Notes under the pieces: model-generated | The model's database searches: none | Seen by the model: the letters and a program-made list of their open reading frames with translations, nothing else | Told to the model about the DNA's origin: nothing | In this document: in pieces, positions 8,590 through 17,309 of the stretch | How positions within the stretch are numbered: the stretch's first letter is position 1 | How the letters are laid out: each line of letters begins with the position of its first letter | DNA from: Desulfocicer vacuolatum DSM 3385 | GTDB taxonomy: Bacteria > Desulfobacterota > Desulfobacteria > Desulfobacterales > Desulfobacteraceae | Assembly: GCF_900176365.1 (NCBI RefSeq) | Contig: NZ_FWXY01000015.1 | Span: forward strand, 1-64,000 | Reading direction: 5' to 3' | Length of the DNA: 64,000 bases | Made by a program: the position numbers and the translations under genes

Positions 8590-10030
8590 TTGTCTTTCCC
8601 GGAACTGTTGTTTTTGCATGGGTATGGGGGGGATGGGGGCTTTCTCCATGGTCATGGTGGTGGCTATGATCATGATCATGATCATGGTCGTGGTCGTGGT
8701 CGTGGCCATGGGAACAGTTCCGGTCATGAATATGATGCCCATGATCTTGCCCGTGTCCGTGGGAATGATCGTGGCACAAAGCAGTACCCATGGAAGGGGT
8801 ATCATTGGAACCATGGCCCTTTTCCTGATCATGGCCCGGGCCTTCCCCGGCCATTTCCTGCACACTGACAATCACCTTTGTGTAAACATCCCGCAGGGGA
8901 ATCTTTTTCTCTTCAGCCAGTGTGCGGCACACCTCATACTCCGGCACAATGCGCACAGCCCCGGCGGGATCAACAATCTTTTTGGCCTTTATTTTTCCAA
9001 AGCAGGTATTTACCGCCACAATTTCACGGTGGAGCACCCCCCTTTGAACCTTGTGGAATCGCACCCCGGTGGAAGAACTCTGGGTTAAAATCAAATTCAT
9101 CAGATCATTTAATCCGGGCTCGTGGCAAATCACCTCCAGGCGTGTGCCCGGCCTGTTTTTCTTCATCTGCACAGGGATGTGACAAACATCCAGTGCCCCG
9201 GCTTCAAACAATTTGTCCATGAGGTACCCGGACACCTCGGGGGTCATGTCATCAATGGTGGTTTCCACCACCCACACGGTCTCTTTTTTAAGGAAAATAT
9301 CAGGTTCAGTGGCCAGGGGCTTTCCTGTGACAATGCGAAGCAGATTGGGAATACCTGTGTCTGATTCTCGTTTACCGGAACCATAACCCACCTTACCCAC
9401 AACCATGCCGGGCATCTCACCAAAGCTTTTGGCAAGGGTGGTGATGATGGCCGCACCGGTGGGGGTGACAATTTCCATATTTATGCCCGATGCCTTAACA
9501 GGAACCCCTTTTAAAATGGCCAAAGTGGCAGGGACAGGCACAGGAATGACACCGTGGCTGCACGAAACAAAACCCCGTCCCAGGGGAATGGCAGAAGCAT
9601 GCACCCGGGTGATCCCAAGATATTCAGCACAAAGAAAAGAGCCCACAATATCCACCAGGGCATCAATGCCGCCCACCTCATGGAAATGAACAGAATCCAG
9701 GTCTGAACCATGGATGCGGGCCTCTGCCACGGCAATCTTCTTAAAGGCGGCAAGGCTCTGCTCCATGACCCTGGGGGAAAAGGGTGAAGCAGAGATCAAA
9801 GAACGAATATCTTTGTAAGTTTTGGCATGAACCGCCACTTTTTCCGTCACTGTGACATCAACGGCTTTAATGCCGTTGCACCACTTATCCCGGCAAACAA
9901 TGTCAAAGCCCTCAAGGGGCATGGCAGCAAGTTGTTTTTTCAGCCATTCAGGGGGAACCCCCAGATCCATAAAAGCACCCAGGGTCATATCACCGCTGAT
10001 GCCGGAAAAAATATCAAAATAGGCAATCAT
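8579..10030 (-). CDS. larC: Nickel-pincer cofactor biosynthesis protein LarC
   Basis: LarC inserts nickel into the pyridinium-dithiodicarboxylate cofactor used by lactate racemase and related enzymes. The 483-residue product begins with MIAYFDIFSGISGDMTLGAF, contains VHFHEVGGIDALVDIVG and TIDDMTPEVSGYLMDKLFEAG, all typical of the LarC/DUF111 family. The C-terminal tail (about residues 419-473) is a striking run of His-Asp pairs, HDHDHDHDHDHDH and HSHHHDHGE, a likely nickel store. In several species LarC is split in two frames joined by frameshifting; here it is one frame. It starts 3 bases after the M20 peptidase and overlaps pgpA. larA, larB and larE are not in this window. Confidence 0.92.
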   Translation of the reverse strand: MIAYFDIFSGISGDMTLGAFMDLGVPPEWLKKQLAAMPLEGFDIVCRDKWCNGIKAVDVTVTEKVAVHAKTYKDIRSLISASPFSPRVMEQSLAAFKKIAVAEARIHGSDLDSVHFHEVGGIDALVDIVGSFLCAEYLGITRVHASAIPLGRGFVSCSHGVIPVPVPATLAILKGVPVKASGINMEIVTPTGAAIITTLAKSFGEMPGMVVGKVGYGSGKRESDTGIPNLLRIVTGKPLATEPDIFLKKETVWVVETTIDDMTPEVSGYLMDKLFEAGALDVCHIPVQMKKNRPGTRLEVICHEPGLNDLMNLILTQSSSTGVRFHKVQRGVLHREIVAVNTCFGKIKAKKIVDPAGAVRIVPEYEVCRTLAEEKKIPLRDVYTKVIVSVQEMAGEGPGHDQEKGHGSNDTPSMGTALCHDHSHGHGQDHGHHIHDRNCSHGHDHDHDHDHDHDHSHHHDHGESPHPPHTHAKTTVPGKTNDA

Positions 10031-10033
10031 AAG

Positions 10034-11176
10034 TTATTCCACCTCTCCTGTGCTGTGTATGCGGATGATTTCCAAAAGCAGATCTGCGGCTCCCACCATA
10101 TCGTCAAGTTTGATGGATTCCCTCACTGTATGCACATCGGTCATGCCGGTGTAAAGAACCCCGGTGACAACCCCTTTGCCAAAAAAGATATTGGCATCGG
10201 CCCCGCCGCCAATGGTTTTAATGGCCATCTCTTGTCCCACATTTTCCGCCGCCTTGCAGGCAAGTTTCACCACAATGTGATCATCCGGAACATGGGTGGC
10301 AGGAAAATCCTGCTCCAGGTCAATCTCCACCCGGGGAAGATCACCATGGTTTTTCTTAAATTCATCCGCTGTGACATGGAAGGCATTTAGAATGGTTTCT
10401 GTGACTGTTTTTAATTTTGCCTCATCATGGCTTCGGACCTCACCATGAACTGTCACCAGGTCCGGCACGATATTGGTGGCTTTGCCGCCCTTTATCAAGC
10501 CGATGTTACAGGTGGTTTCATTATCAATCCTGCCAAGATGAAGCCCGGAAATGGCTTTGGATGCAACGGAAATGGCATTGATACCGTTTTCAGGAAATGC
10601 CCCGGCATGGGCATCCTTGCCATGGATTTTTATGGTGAACCGGTTGGCAGCCGGGGCCCGGGTGACAATGCCGTCCCGGTCCGTGGAATCCAGAATATAT
10701 CCGATCTTTGCATCAATCATGGAAAGATCAAAGGCCTTTGCCCCCATGAGCCCCACCTCTTCGGCCACGGTGAATACCACCTCAATGGGGGGATGGGGCA
10801 GATTGTTTTCCTGTATCACATCCAGAACCTCAAAAATAATGGCCAGAGCTGACTTGTCATCGGATCCCAGTATGGTGGCGCCGTCACTTTTAAAAACCCC
10901 GTTTTCCAACACCGGTTTAATGCCCCGGCCCGGCTCCACAGTATCCATGTGCCCGGAAAGAAGAAGGGGCTGGGCATCCACAGTACCTTTGAACTTTGCC
11001 ACCAGATTTCCGCAATTACCACCGATCACTTCACCAGCATTGTCCATGACAACGGTGGCACCCCGGTCTTCCAGCATGGTCTTTAACACGGCTGCCATTT
11101 CAGCCTCTTCCCTGGAAACAGAATCTATCTTAACAAAGCGGGTAAAATTTTGTGACAATCTATCACTGTTTATCAT
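10034..11176 (-). CDS. M20 family (PepT-like) metallopeptidase
   Basis: Cytoplasmic dizinc aminopeptidase or related amidohydrolase. The 380-residue protein shows the family's metal-site motifs: SGHMDTVEPG, then LGSDDKSALA, then TVAEEVGLMGA with the catalytic glutamate, and the dimerisation-domain stretch GKDAHAGAFPENGINAI. The closing GGGADANIFF...TGMTDVHT is also typical of tripeptidase T-like members. Substrate cannot be read from sequence. GGAG 10 bases before the ATG supports the start. It is the first gene of a tight unit with larC (3-base gap), pgpA and recA. A weak sigma-70-like promoter may lie at 11245-11273. Confidence 0.85.
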   Translation of the reverse strand: MINSDRLSQNFTRFVKIDSVSREEAEMAAVLKTMLEDRGATVVMDNAGEVIGGNCGNLVAKFKGTVDAQPLLLSGHMDTVEPGRGIKPVLENGVFKSDGATILGSDDKSALAIIFEVLDVIQENNLPHPPIEVVFTVAEEVGLMGAKAFDLSMIDAKIGYILDSTDRDGIVTRAPAANRFTIKIHGKDAHAGAFPENGINAISVASKAISGLHLGRIDNETTCNIGLIKGGKATNIVPDLVTVHGEVRSHDEAKLKTVTETILNAFHVTADEFKKNHGDLPRVEIDLEQDFPATHVPDDHIVVKLACKAAENVGQEMAIKTIGGGADANIFFGKGVVTGVLYTGMTDVHTVRESIKLDDMVGAADLLLEIIRIHSTGEVE

Positions 11177-11506
11177 TTATATAAAGCTCCTTATGTTTAG
11201 TCTTCATGGATCTCAAGCTTGGATTGTTTTATCCAGACAAACGCACAATACCGTATTTAATTCCACAAATCAAATGCGTTGCCACAACATCTCAAGATAA
11301 AATCCAAAAACACATATAACACATTAGCTACAATAATAAAGATAGACTGAATATACTGCATGGGGCCGGAGATCCAGAGTTAACGATACTGAGAAACAGG
11401 CAATGGGATGATAAAATTCATTTTTTCCCCGAAGCATACCCTTTTTGAGTTTTAACTTTTTTACCGAGAAGTCCTCTTCCGAGTCTTTGATTCAGGTGGG
11501 GAGCAT
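11177..11506. other. Intergenic stretch with one short dispersed motif
   Basis: No gene is visible. The only recognisable item is TTTTAACTTTTTTACCGAGA at about 11452, continuing AGTCCTCTTCCGAGTC, which recurs with few changes at 28127-28160 behind the DHH/CBS gene. Confidence 0.5.
11245..11273 (-). promoter_or_regulatory. Weak sigma-70-like promoter
   Basis: On the minus strand TTGATT and TATTGT stand 17 bases apart, about 70 bases before the start of the M20 peptidase gene. Each box matches four of six consensus bases. Position and spacing fit; sequence alone is weak. Confidence 0.3.
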
Positions 11507-11980
11507 TCAAGGTGTCCAGTTGTTATCCTGGCATTTTTTAACATAATTTTCCTTTAACTCACGGATAAAGGACTCCATGGCCATACGACACTGTTCCTGG
11601 GTTGATCCGGGATCTAAAAGAATGGTGTCATAATTAATTTTTGCAGACAAATCATCAATAATTTCAAGTTCAACGCTCTCTTTGTCCGGGGAGGGCATCT
11701 CTTTTTCCACAAGTTCGCATCCAACCAGATGGGCCTGTCTTCCCACCCCGGAACGGGCAATGTCCACCAGCCCCTTATCCATGAGCCCTTTGAGTAATTG
11801 CTCGTATCTGTCAATGGGATTTCGCTGGCTGCCTGAGGTGGCAGGATCTGCAGACCAGCGTTCGATCTGCCGCTCCCCCCTTTGGAACAAGGAGGTAAGA
11901 GCGCTCTTTCCCAAATAATGGATACAGGCGGAAAAAAATTCCCAGGTTTCTCCGGGTGGGGCTGTGGGTTCTCTGTTCAT
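11507..11980 (-). CDS. Hypothetical protein
   Basis: Soluble 157-residue protein with no recognised family, no signal peptide and no membrane segment. The N-terminal part (EFFSACIHYLGKSALTSLF) and a central GERQIERWSADP followed by YEQLLKGLMDKGLVDIA look like a helical, possibly helix-turn-helix fold, but this is inference. The frame is open from a TTG at 12004, but the ATG at 11980 is preceded by GAGGA at proper spacing and is preferred. It stands alone between the M20 peptidase and the TRIC gene. Confidence 0.6.
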   Translation of the reverse strand: MNREPTAPPGETWEFFSACIHYLGKSALTSLFQRGERQIERWSADPATSGSQRNPIDRYEQLLKGLMDKGLVDIARSGVGRQAHLVGCELVEKEMPSPDKESVELEIIDDLSAKINYDTILLDPGSTQEQCRMAMESFIRELKENYVKKCQDNNWTP

Positions 11981-12195
11981 TGGGTCCTCGCTGTTTCTTT
12001 TCAAACGGTTATCTTTTGCGGAGTTTTTCCGTTATTGGGTTTTACCATCTGTGGCCTTGAAACAAAAGAGATATTGAAGATCTATCCCCAGACCGATATA
12101 TGGGAATCATCATGAACTTTGCACAACGACCGGTGTGAAGCTGACAAATTTTAAATTAAGTTTAAAGTTGGTAAAGGTATTCAGGAGAGTTCAGG

Positions 12196-12798
12196 TTATT
12201 TCAACATCAACCACTTAGGAAAATAGAGCCCCCATTGGATGGCAGCGGCCCTGAGAAAAAAAATCAGGCAGATGGCATAAATCCTGTTAAATTCATGATC
12301 AGGAAAAAAATAATTCAAAAAAGCAAACACGATGCCCCCCAAAAGAGCAGGGGTGGCATAGAATTCCTTTGAAAGAAGAAGGGTTTTTCTGCCTGTGAGC
12401 ACATCCCGGATCATTCCCCCAACAATTCCGGTACTCAGTCCCATTAATACGGCCACCGGCCTGGAAAAACCCAGAAGAATGGTTTTTTCTGTGGCAAGGA
12501 CAGTAAAAAGAGCCAGCCCAAAGGCATCAAAATAAAGCAGCAGCTTGAATAAATAATCCATGAGCCGGATCATAAAAAAAGTGACGGCAGATGCGATAAG
12601 AGATATCCATAAATAGGACAAATCTTCAATCCAGAATACTGGATTCACATCAATTACCATATCCCGAAGGGTCCCCCCTCCAAGGGCTGTAACCGTTCCC
12701 AGCAGAACAATGCTGAATATATCCATGTCTTTTTTTCCGGCTGCCATCACACCGGAAACGGCAAATGCCGAAAGACCTATCATTGCAAGAATATACAT
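12196..12798 (-). CDS. TRIC/YadS-type cation channel family protein
   Basis: Inner-membrane protein of the trimeric intracellular cation channel (UPF0126) family, 200 residues with about seven membrane helices. The family pattern is repeated twice, as expected for its internal duplication: FAVSGVMAAGKKDMDIFSIVLLG, GGGTLRDMVI in the first half, and FGLALFTVLATEK, GGMIRDVLTGRK in the second. The role in bacteria is uncertain; ion or small-molecule channel activity has been proposed. A partial duplicate of its second half lies at 23699-23811. The gene is monocistronic here. Confidence 0.88.
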   Translation of the reverse strand: MYILAMIGLSAFAVSGVMAAGKKDMDIFSIVLLGTVTALGGGTLRDMVIDVNPVFWIEDLSYLWISLIASAVTFFMIRLMDYLFKLLLYFDAFGLALFTVLATEKTILLGFSRPVAVLMGLSTGIVGGMIRDVLTGRKTLLLSKEFYATPALLGGIVFAFLNYFFPDHEFNRIYAICLIFFLRAAAIQWGLYFPKWLMLK

Positions 12799-12933
12799 TA
12801 TTAATTACCTCCATTTTCCGGCCCTAATACAACAAAAAAATAAAATGGACAAATATTTTTTTATGTGGCCATGGCGCGCTTAAGGCGACCCATGCCTCCG
12901 GGGCTGATTTTTTTCTGTGGAGAATCATTATTA

Positions 12934-13533
12934 ATGAATGGCTTTATACTTGCGCTTTTTTCCGGTATACATGGCTCTATCATGGAAAATAAAGCGTTTA
13001 AAATACCAGTGTGTGGAGATATCCACCCATTTGTTATTTACTATAATCGGCTGGTCCGATTCATAAAAACAGGTCTGTTACTTCATATGACAACCTTGCT
13101 GGGTCTTGGTTTGCTTGTGGCGTTCAGCCGGACGGCCCTGGCAGCATTTCAACAGCAACAATGGCTTGACTTTCTGATGTATGCCCTGATTGCAGGTTAT
13201 GGTGCTGTTTTGCCCGTTTTTGCACAGCTGGATGTCTTCAGCAGGTACCAGAATTACAAAAAAGCCAAGGATCTGTTTCATGAAAACGGATTCAAACCCC
13301 GCATCGCCAACCTGTATGCTGCCTCCCGCTGCCAGAGGGACGCCGTGAAAATAGCCGCACAAGACCTTGGATTGCTCCGGGAAATATCCAGCCATTATGA
13401 ACAGCTGGGCTATCGATGGTATCACATTTTGCCAGACTTTCTCCGGTCAAATCCGCAGATTTTCCTGAGCCGCAGATATTGGCAGAAAACTTTGTTTGAA
13501 AAAACTTATACATCAAAATATTTTCTCTGGTAA
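12934..13533 (+). CDS. Hypothetical membrane-associated protein
   Basis: About 199 residues from the ATG at 12934, chosen because GGAGA lies 10 bases in front; the frame is open from a GTG at 12865. Two hydrophobic helices at residues of about 50-68 and 80-102 (LLLHMTTLLGLGLLVAFS and FLMYALIAGYGAVLPVF) are followed by a soluble C-terminal half rich in aromatic and basic residues, with YHILPDFLRSNPQIFLSRRYW near the end. I recognise no family. It is the only plus-strand gene between 1.9 and 24 kb, divergent from the TRIC gene and convergent with livF. Confidence 0.65.
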   Translation: MNGFILALFSGIHGSIMENKAFKIPVCGDIHPFVIYYNRLVRFIKTGLLLHMTTLLGLGLLVAFSRTALAAFQQQQWLDFLMYALIAGYGAVLPVFAQLDVFSRYQNYKKAKDLFHENGFKPRIANLYAASRCQRDAVKIAAQDLGLLREISSHYEQLGYRWYHILPDFLRSNPQIFLSRRYWQKTLFEKTYTSKYFLW

Positions 13534-13597
13534 ATTTTCATTGCGCCCGCACTGTCCAGCTTTCATGGGTTCCATGTTTTCCATGGGGCTGCCCCCG

Positions 13598-13648
13598 ATA
13601 AACTGCCACGGGCAGATCGTATATTGCACCTTAATTTGCCCAGCATGA
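13598..13648 (+). repeat. CCACGGGC intergenic repeat, copy 2 (degenerate)
   Basis: Forward copy beginning AAACTGCCACGGGCAGATCG, ending TTTGCCCAGCATGAG. The right arm has drifted from the usual TGCCCACAACAAA. Confidence 0.55.
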
Positions 13649-13681
13649 GATACAGGCAATGGTGCAAGTAATGCTTTTGGC

Positions 13682-13707
13682 CCGGGGTGTTGTTGTCCCC
13701 ACCCCGG
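13682..13707 (-). terminator. Hairpin downstream of livF
   Basis: CCGGGGTG and CACCCCGG make a perfect 8-base stem with a 10-base loop, 7 bases after the livF stop. There is no T-run on the livF strand, so it is a weak or factor-dependent terminator, or a simple mRNA 3' stabiliser. Confidence 0.4.
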
Positions 13708-13713
13708 CACGTC

Positions 13714-14424
13714 TTAAATACCAAGATAAGCCTCTTTGATGTGGGGATCACCCAAAAGTTCCCGGGCAGGTCCCTCCATGGCCACCCGGCCATGCTCCAG
13801 AACATATCCCCGGTCACTTAAACTTAGAGAATGATTCACATCCTGTTCCACCATCAACACCGTGGTGCCCTGGTCTGCAATTTCACGCACTGTTTCAAAA
13901 ATTTCTTTGATCAATACCGGTGCAAGCCCCAGGGAAGGTTCATCCAGCATCAAAATCTTAGGCATCCCCATGAGTCCCCTGCCAATGGCCACCATCTGTT
14001 GCTCTCCACCGGACATGGTCATGGCAATTTGGGCAGAGCGCTCTCTCAGGCGGGGCAACAGAGAATAAACATACTCAAGATTTTCAGCCTGGTGCAAACG
14101 GGCCCGGGGGTTATATGCTCCCACAATAAGATTGTCTTTGATGTTCATCAATGAAAACAGGCGACGTCCTTCAGGTACATGGATAATACCATGGTTGACA
14201 ATCTCTTCAGGGGGCAACCCGTGTACCGGCTCATCATCAAAGGTAATGGAGCCCTTTGCCGCACTGAGCAACCCGGATATGGTTCGTAAAAGGGTTGATT
14301 TCCCCGCTCCGTTGCCGCCGATGATGCTGACCACTTCCCCTTCGTTGATTTTAAGGGAGAGATCAAAAATAACTTGAACATCACCGTAGAACACATCTAT
14401 ATCATTCACTTCAAGCAGTGCCAT
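13714..14424 (-). CDS. livF: Branched-chain-type ABC transporter ATPase, LivF
   Basis: Second ATPase of a LivFGMHK-type importer (HAAT family), 236 residues. Walker A GGNGAGKST, Q-loop region, signature TMSGGEQQMVAIGRGLM, Walker B ILMLDEPSLGLAPVL and the H-loop equivalent are visible. The Ala-Pro after SLGLAP is typical for LivF. The start overlaps the end of livG by 14 bases. It is the last gene of the operon livK-livH-livM-livG-livF. The operon's sigma-54 promoter (18742-18757) suggests control by the adjacent NtrC-type regulator. Confidence 0.95.
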   Translation of the reverse strand: MALLEVNDIDVFYGDVQVIFDLSLKINEGEVVSIIGGNGAGKSTLLRTISGLLSAAKGSITFDDEPVHGLPPEEIVNHGIIHVPEGRRLFSLMNIKDNLIVGAYNPRARLHQAENLEYVYSLLPRLRERSAQIAMTMSGGEQQMVAIGRGLMGMPKILMLDEPSLGLAPVLIKEIFETVREIADQGTTVLMVEQDVNHSLSLSDRGYVLEHGRVAMEGPARELLGDPHIKEAYLGI

Positions 14425-15136
14425 ACTCTTCTCCTAAGTACGCTTTGATAACATTTTCATTGGATGCGATTTCTCCGGGTGTGCCTTCGGCGATTTTCTT
14501 TCCAAACTGAATCACCACAATTCTATCTGAAAGTGCCATAATGGCCCGCATGATATGTTCAATGACAAAAATGGTGATCCCAGAATTACGAAGCCCCTGG
14601 ACGATCTCCACCAGTTCATCCACCTCACCGGGCCTGAGCCCTGCCATCACTTCGTCCAGAAGCAACAATTTCGGTTCCGTTGCCAGGGCCCGGGCGATCT
14701 CCAGACGTTTACGATCAGCAATGGTCAAGGCACCGGATTTTAGCTCCTTCTTATTTTCAAAATTCAAGGCTTTGAGTACCATAATCGCCTTATCTTCAGC
14801 ATCGGATCTTTTGTCCGTGGTGGCAAAGGCCCCCACAGTTACATTGTAAAGAACACTTTTAGAAGCAAAGGGTTTCACAATCTGAAAGGTACGGGCAAGC
14901 CCTTTTTTACATAAATCCCATGGTTTCAGTTGATTGGTGTATTCCCCATTGAATGTGATGCGTCCTTCCGTTGGTGGATGAACCCCGGCAATACAGTTAA
15001 ATGCCGTTGACTTACCGGCTCCGTTGGGTCCTATCAATCCCAGAATTTCTCCTTTATCAATATTAAGATCCAAGGTATCCACAGCGGTGAGCCCCCCAAA
15101 ACGCATCACCATTTTTTCCACTTCCAGTATTTTCAT
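14411..15136 (-). CDS. livG: Branched-chain-type ABC transporter ATPase, LivG
   Basis: First ATPase of the importer, 241 residues. Walker A GPNGAGKST, the LivG-type extended loop with TFQIVKPFASKSVL, signature ALTIADRKRLEIARALA (a degenerate LSGGQ, as commonly seen in LivG), Walker B LLLLDEVMAGLRPGEVDEL. The DEVMAGL box is the usual LivG form. Its start is linked to the stop of livM by a 4-base overlap. Acts with LivF in the cytoplasm to power LivH and LivM. Confidence 0.95.
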   Translation of the reverse strand: MKILEVEKMVMRFGGLTAVDTLDLNIDKGEILGLIGPNGAGKSTAFNCIAGVHPPTEGRITFNGEYTNQLKPWDLCKKGLARTFQIVKPFASKSVLYNVTVGAFATTDKRSDAEDKAIMVLKALNFENKKELKSGALTIADRKRLEIARALATEPKLLLLDEVMAGLRPGEVDELVEIVQGLRNSGITIFVIEHIMRAIMALSDRIVVIQFGKKIAEGTPGEIASNENVIKAYLGEEYGTA

Positions 15137-16245
15137 GACACCTCCTTTGCCTGCTCTTCTTTGCTCAACCGATCAATAAACCTGTTATACGCCCGGGTCA
15201 GCGGCTCCTGGATTCCCCGGGGCTGATAGATCATCACCAGAATCAATATCACACCAAAAATGACCAGGTGCAGTCCGGGAAAGACGTCTCCAAAATAGAT
15301 GCGGGAAAAATCACTCACCGGCCGAAGCAACAGTGCTCCTAACAAAGGTCCTGCAATGGAACCCCGTCCGCCAATGAGGGCAATAAAAGCAATTTCAAAG
15401 GAAAGATCCAGGGAAATGATACTTTTGGGATGAATAAAAAGAGAAAACTGGGCATAAAAAGTACCGGCAAGGGCTGTTAAAAAAGAACTCATTGCCATGG
15501 CAATGAGTTTTGCCCGGGCCACGTTCACCCCCAGGGCCATTGCCGCTTCGGGCTCTTCGCCACCGGCATTGAGATAATATCCCAGCTTGGACCGGGAGAT
15601 AATCCAGGTAAGTACAAGTACCCCGATGAGCATGATAAGGATAATATAGTAATAGGGTTCCTTTCCCTTGAACATGAAATTTAAAAAACCAAAATTCAAA
15701 GGAGGAATCTGAAGTCCCCGGGGGCCATTAAGATTAAACGGTCCCAAAAAATCAAGGTTTTCCACCATCACTCTCATACCTTCGGCAAAGGCAATGGTGG
15801 CAAGGGCAAAATAGGCACCCCGCATTTTAAAGGTGGGAAGACCAATGAGCACTCCGATGCCCATGGAAAGGACACCGCCCACAAGCATCCCGATCCAGGG
15901 AGAAATTCCATATTGCAAAGACAAAATAGTGGATGTATAAGCCCCGACACCGATGAAAACAGAATGCCCCAGAGGCAACACTCCGGCAAACCCGCCCACC
16001 ATGTTCCAGGAACTGGTAAGATACGCATAAAAATAAATTAGAATTACAATATGAAGATAAGTGGGACTTCTCATGACCAGGGGCAATCCAAAGGCAATGA
16101 GTAACAGAGCTGCAAGGGAAATTGTTTCAAATTTTTTCCGTGGGTTTACTCCCTGATCTGTCACTTTGCTGCCCGACACGCTTAAAGGCCCGGCATTGCT
16201 GCCGGAAGAGTTGTCCAAAGGGGCAAGTGTTTCATTACCAGTCAT
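15133..16245 (-). CDS. livM: Branched-chain-type ABC transporter permease, LivM
   Basis: Inner-membrane permease, 370 residues from the ATG at 16245 (MTGNETLAPL), which overlaps the last codons of livH by 11 bases; the frame is open 21 codons further up but that part is inside livH. A hydrophilic N-terminal tail of about 45 residues precedes eight or nine membrane segments. The permease motif region reads GVNVARAKLIAMAMSSFL and the family sequence IALIGGRGSIAGPLLGA is intact. The C-terminal tail is basic and cytoplasmic. Confidence 0.95.
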   Translation of the reverse strand: MTGNETLAPLDNSSGSNAGPLSVSGSKVTDQGVNPRKKFETISLAALLLIAFGLPLVMRSPTYLHIVILIYFYAYLTSSWNMVGGFAGVLPLGHSVFIGVGAYTSTILSLQYGISPWIGMLVGGVLSMGIGVLIGLPTFKMRGAYFALATIAFAEGMRVMVENLDFLGPFNLNGPRGLQIPPLNFGFLNFMFKGKEPYYYIILIMLIGVLVLTWIISRSKLGYYLNAGGEEPEAAMALGVNVARAKLIAMAMSSFLTALAGTFYAQFSLFIHPKSIISLDLSFEIAFIALIGGRGSIAGPLLGALLLRPVSDFSRIYFGDVFPGLHLVIFGVILILVMIYQPRGIQEPLTRAYNRFIDRLSKEEQAKEVS

Positions 16246-17122
16246 TTTTTTCTCCAAACAGTCCTGAAGGTTTAACAAACAATACAAGCAGAAACAATCC
16301 GTAAACAATGGCTTCTGTCCAAGTGGCCGTCATGAACTGCGGGCCCACCGATTCAATCAGGCCCACAATAATCCCCCCGACAATGGCACCGCCAATGCTG
16401 CCAAGCCCCCCAAGAACCACAATGATAAACCCTTTGATATCAAAGGAAACACCCACTGTGGGAAAAGTGTTATAAAAGGGAATCAAGGTGATGGCGGCGA
16501 TGCCGGAGATGGCTGTGCCGATCCCAAAGGCGATATTGTAAATTTTATATTGATTGATACCGGCAAGGCTTGCGGCATCCCTGTCCAGGCTGGTGGCTCG
16601 AATGGCCCTTCCCAAACGGGTATATTGAAAAAAATAGTACACCCCGGCCGCCGTAATAAGAGCCGTGACGCATCCCCAGAGTTTGGGAACGGAAATCAGC
16701 ATTTCTCCCAGTTCAAACATTTTGCCCCGCAGGGGGTTATCTTGTATGGATCGATATTGGGGACCGAAAAAAAGAAGGGAAAGGTTATCCAGAATATACC
16801 ACACACCGGTGGTGACGATGATCACCGTCACCGGTTCCCGCACATCTTTTTCTGCTTTAAAAATAGGCTTGATAACAATATCCTGAAGTAGATATCCAAA
16901 CAAAAACATGACAGGAATAACCACCACCAGGGCCAGATAAGGATGCACACCGGAAAGTGCCACTGCCCAGTAGGCCACATACATTCCCACCATGAGCAAT
17001 GATCCATGGGCAAAGTTGATCACTTTAAGTACACCAAAAATTATGGTCAGTCCCAGGGCTGTCAATCCATAAATGGATCCCATGAGAATGCCGTTGATGG
17101 TGTCTTCAATAAAATAGAGCAT
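16235..17122 (-). CDS. livH: Branched-chain-type ABC transporter permease, LivH
   Basis: Inner-membrane permease, 295 residues, opening with the family sequence INGILMGSIYGLTALGLTII and FGVLKVINFAHGSLLMVG. The cytoplasmic coupling segment is RAIRATSLDRDAASLAGIN, and GGLGSIGGAIVGGIIVGLIE is the conserved late helix. First of the four closely packed genes livHMGF; a gap of 187 bases separates it from livK, so livK may be expressed at a higher level from the common promoter, as usual for binding-protein genes. Confidence 0.95.
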   Translation of the reverse strand: MLYFIEDTINGILMGSIYGLTALGLTIIFGVLKVINFAHGSLLMVGMYVAYWAVALSGVHPYLALVVVIPVMFLFGYLLQDIVIKPIFKAEKDVREPVTVIIVTTGVWYILDNLSLLFFGPQYRSIQDNPLRGKMFELGEMLISVPKLWGCVTALITAAGVYYFFQYTRLGRAIRATSLDRDAASLAGINQYKIYNIAFGIGTAISGIAAITLIPFYNTFPTVGVSFDIKGFIIVVLGGLGSIGGAIVGGIIVGLIESVGPQFMTATWTEAIVYGLFLLVLFVKPSGLFGEKNDW

Positions 17123-17309
17123 TTAAAGCCTCCAGACAGGCATTGATCGGTAAAGTCCGGGATATAAGTTTCCTCATACCCCGAACCAGCGAAGAACACT
17201 CAATGATCCGTTTTTTTATCCAGACAGTCCCCGGCAAAGCTTTGACTTTCGCCATGCCAGAACCGTCTCAAAACTCAGCAAAAAAGCAAACATCAAGTGA
17301 AGGGCGATA

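Noticed and set aside
8589-8871. N-terminal extension of PgpA with Thr/Met/Ile repeats
   Set aside because: It is merely the other reading frame of the His-Asp codons of larC.
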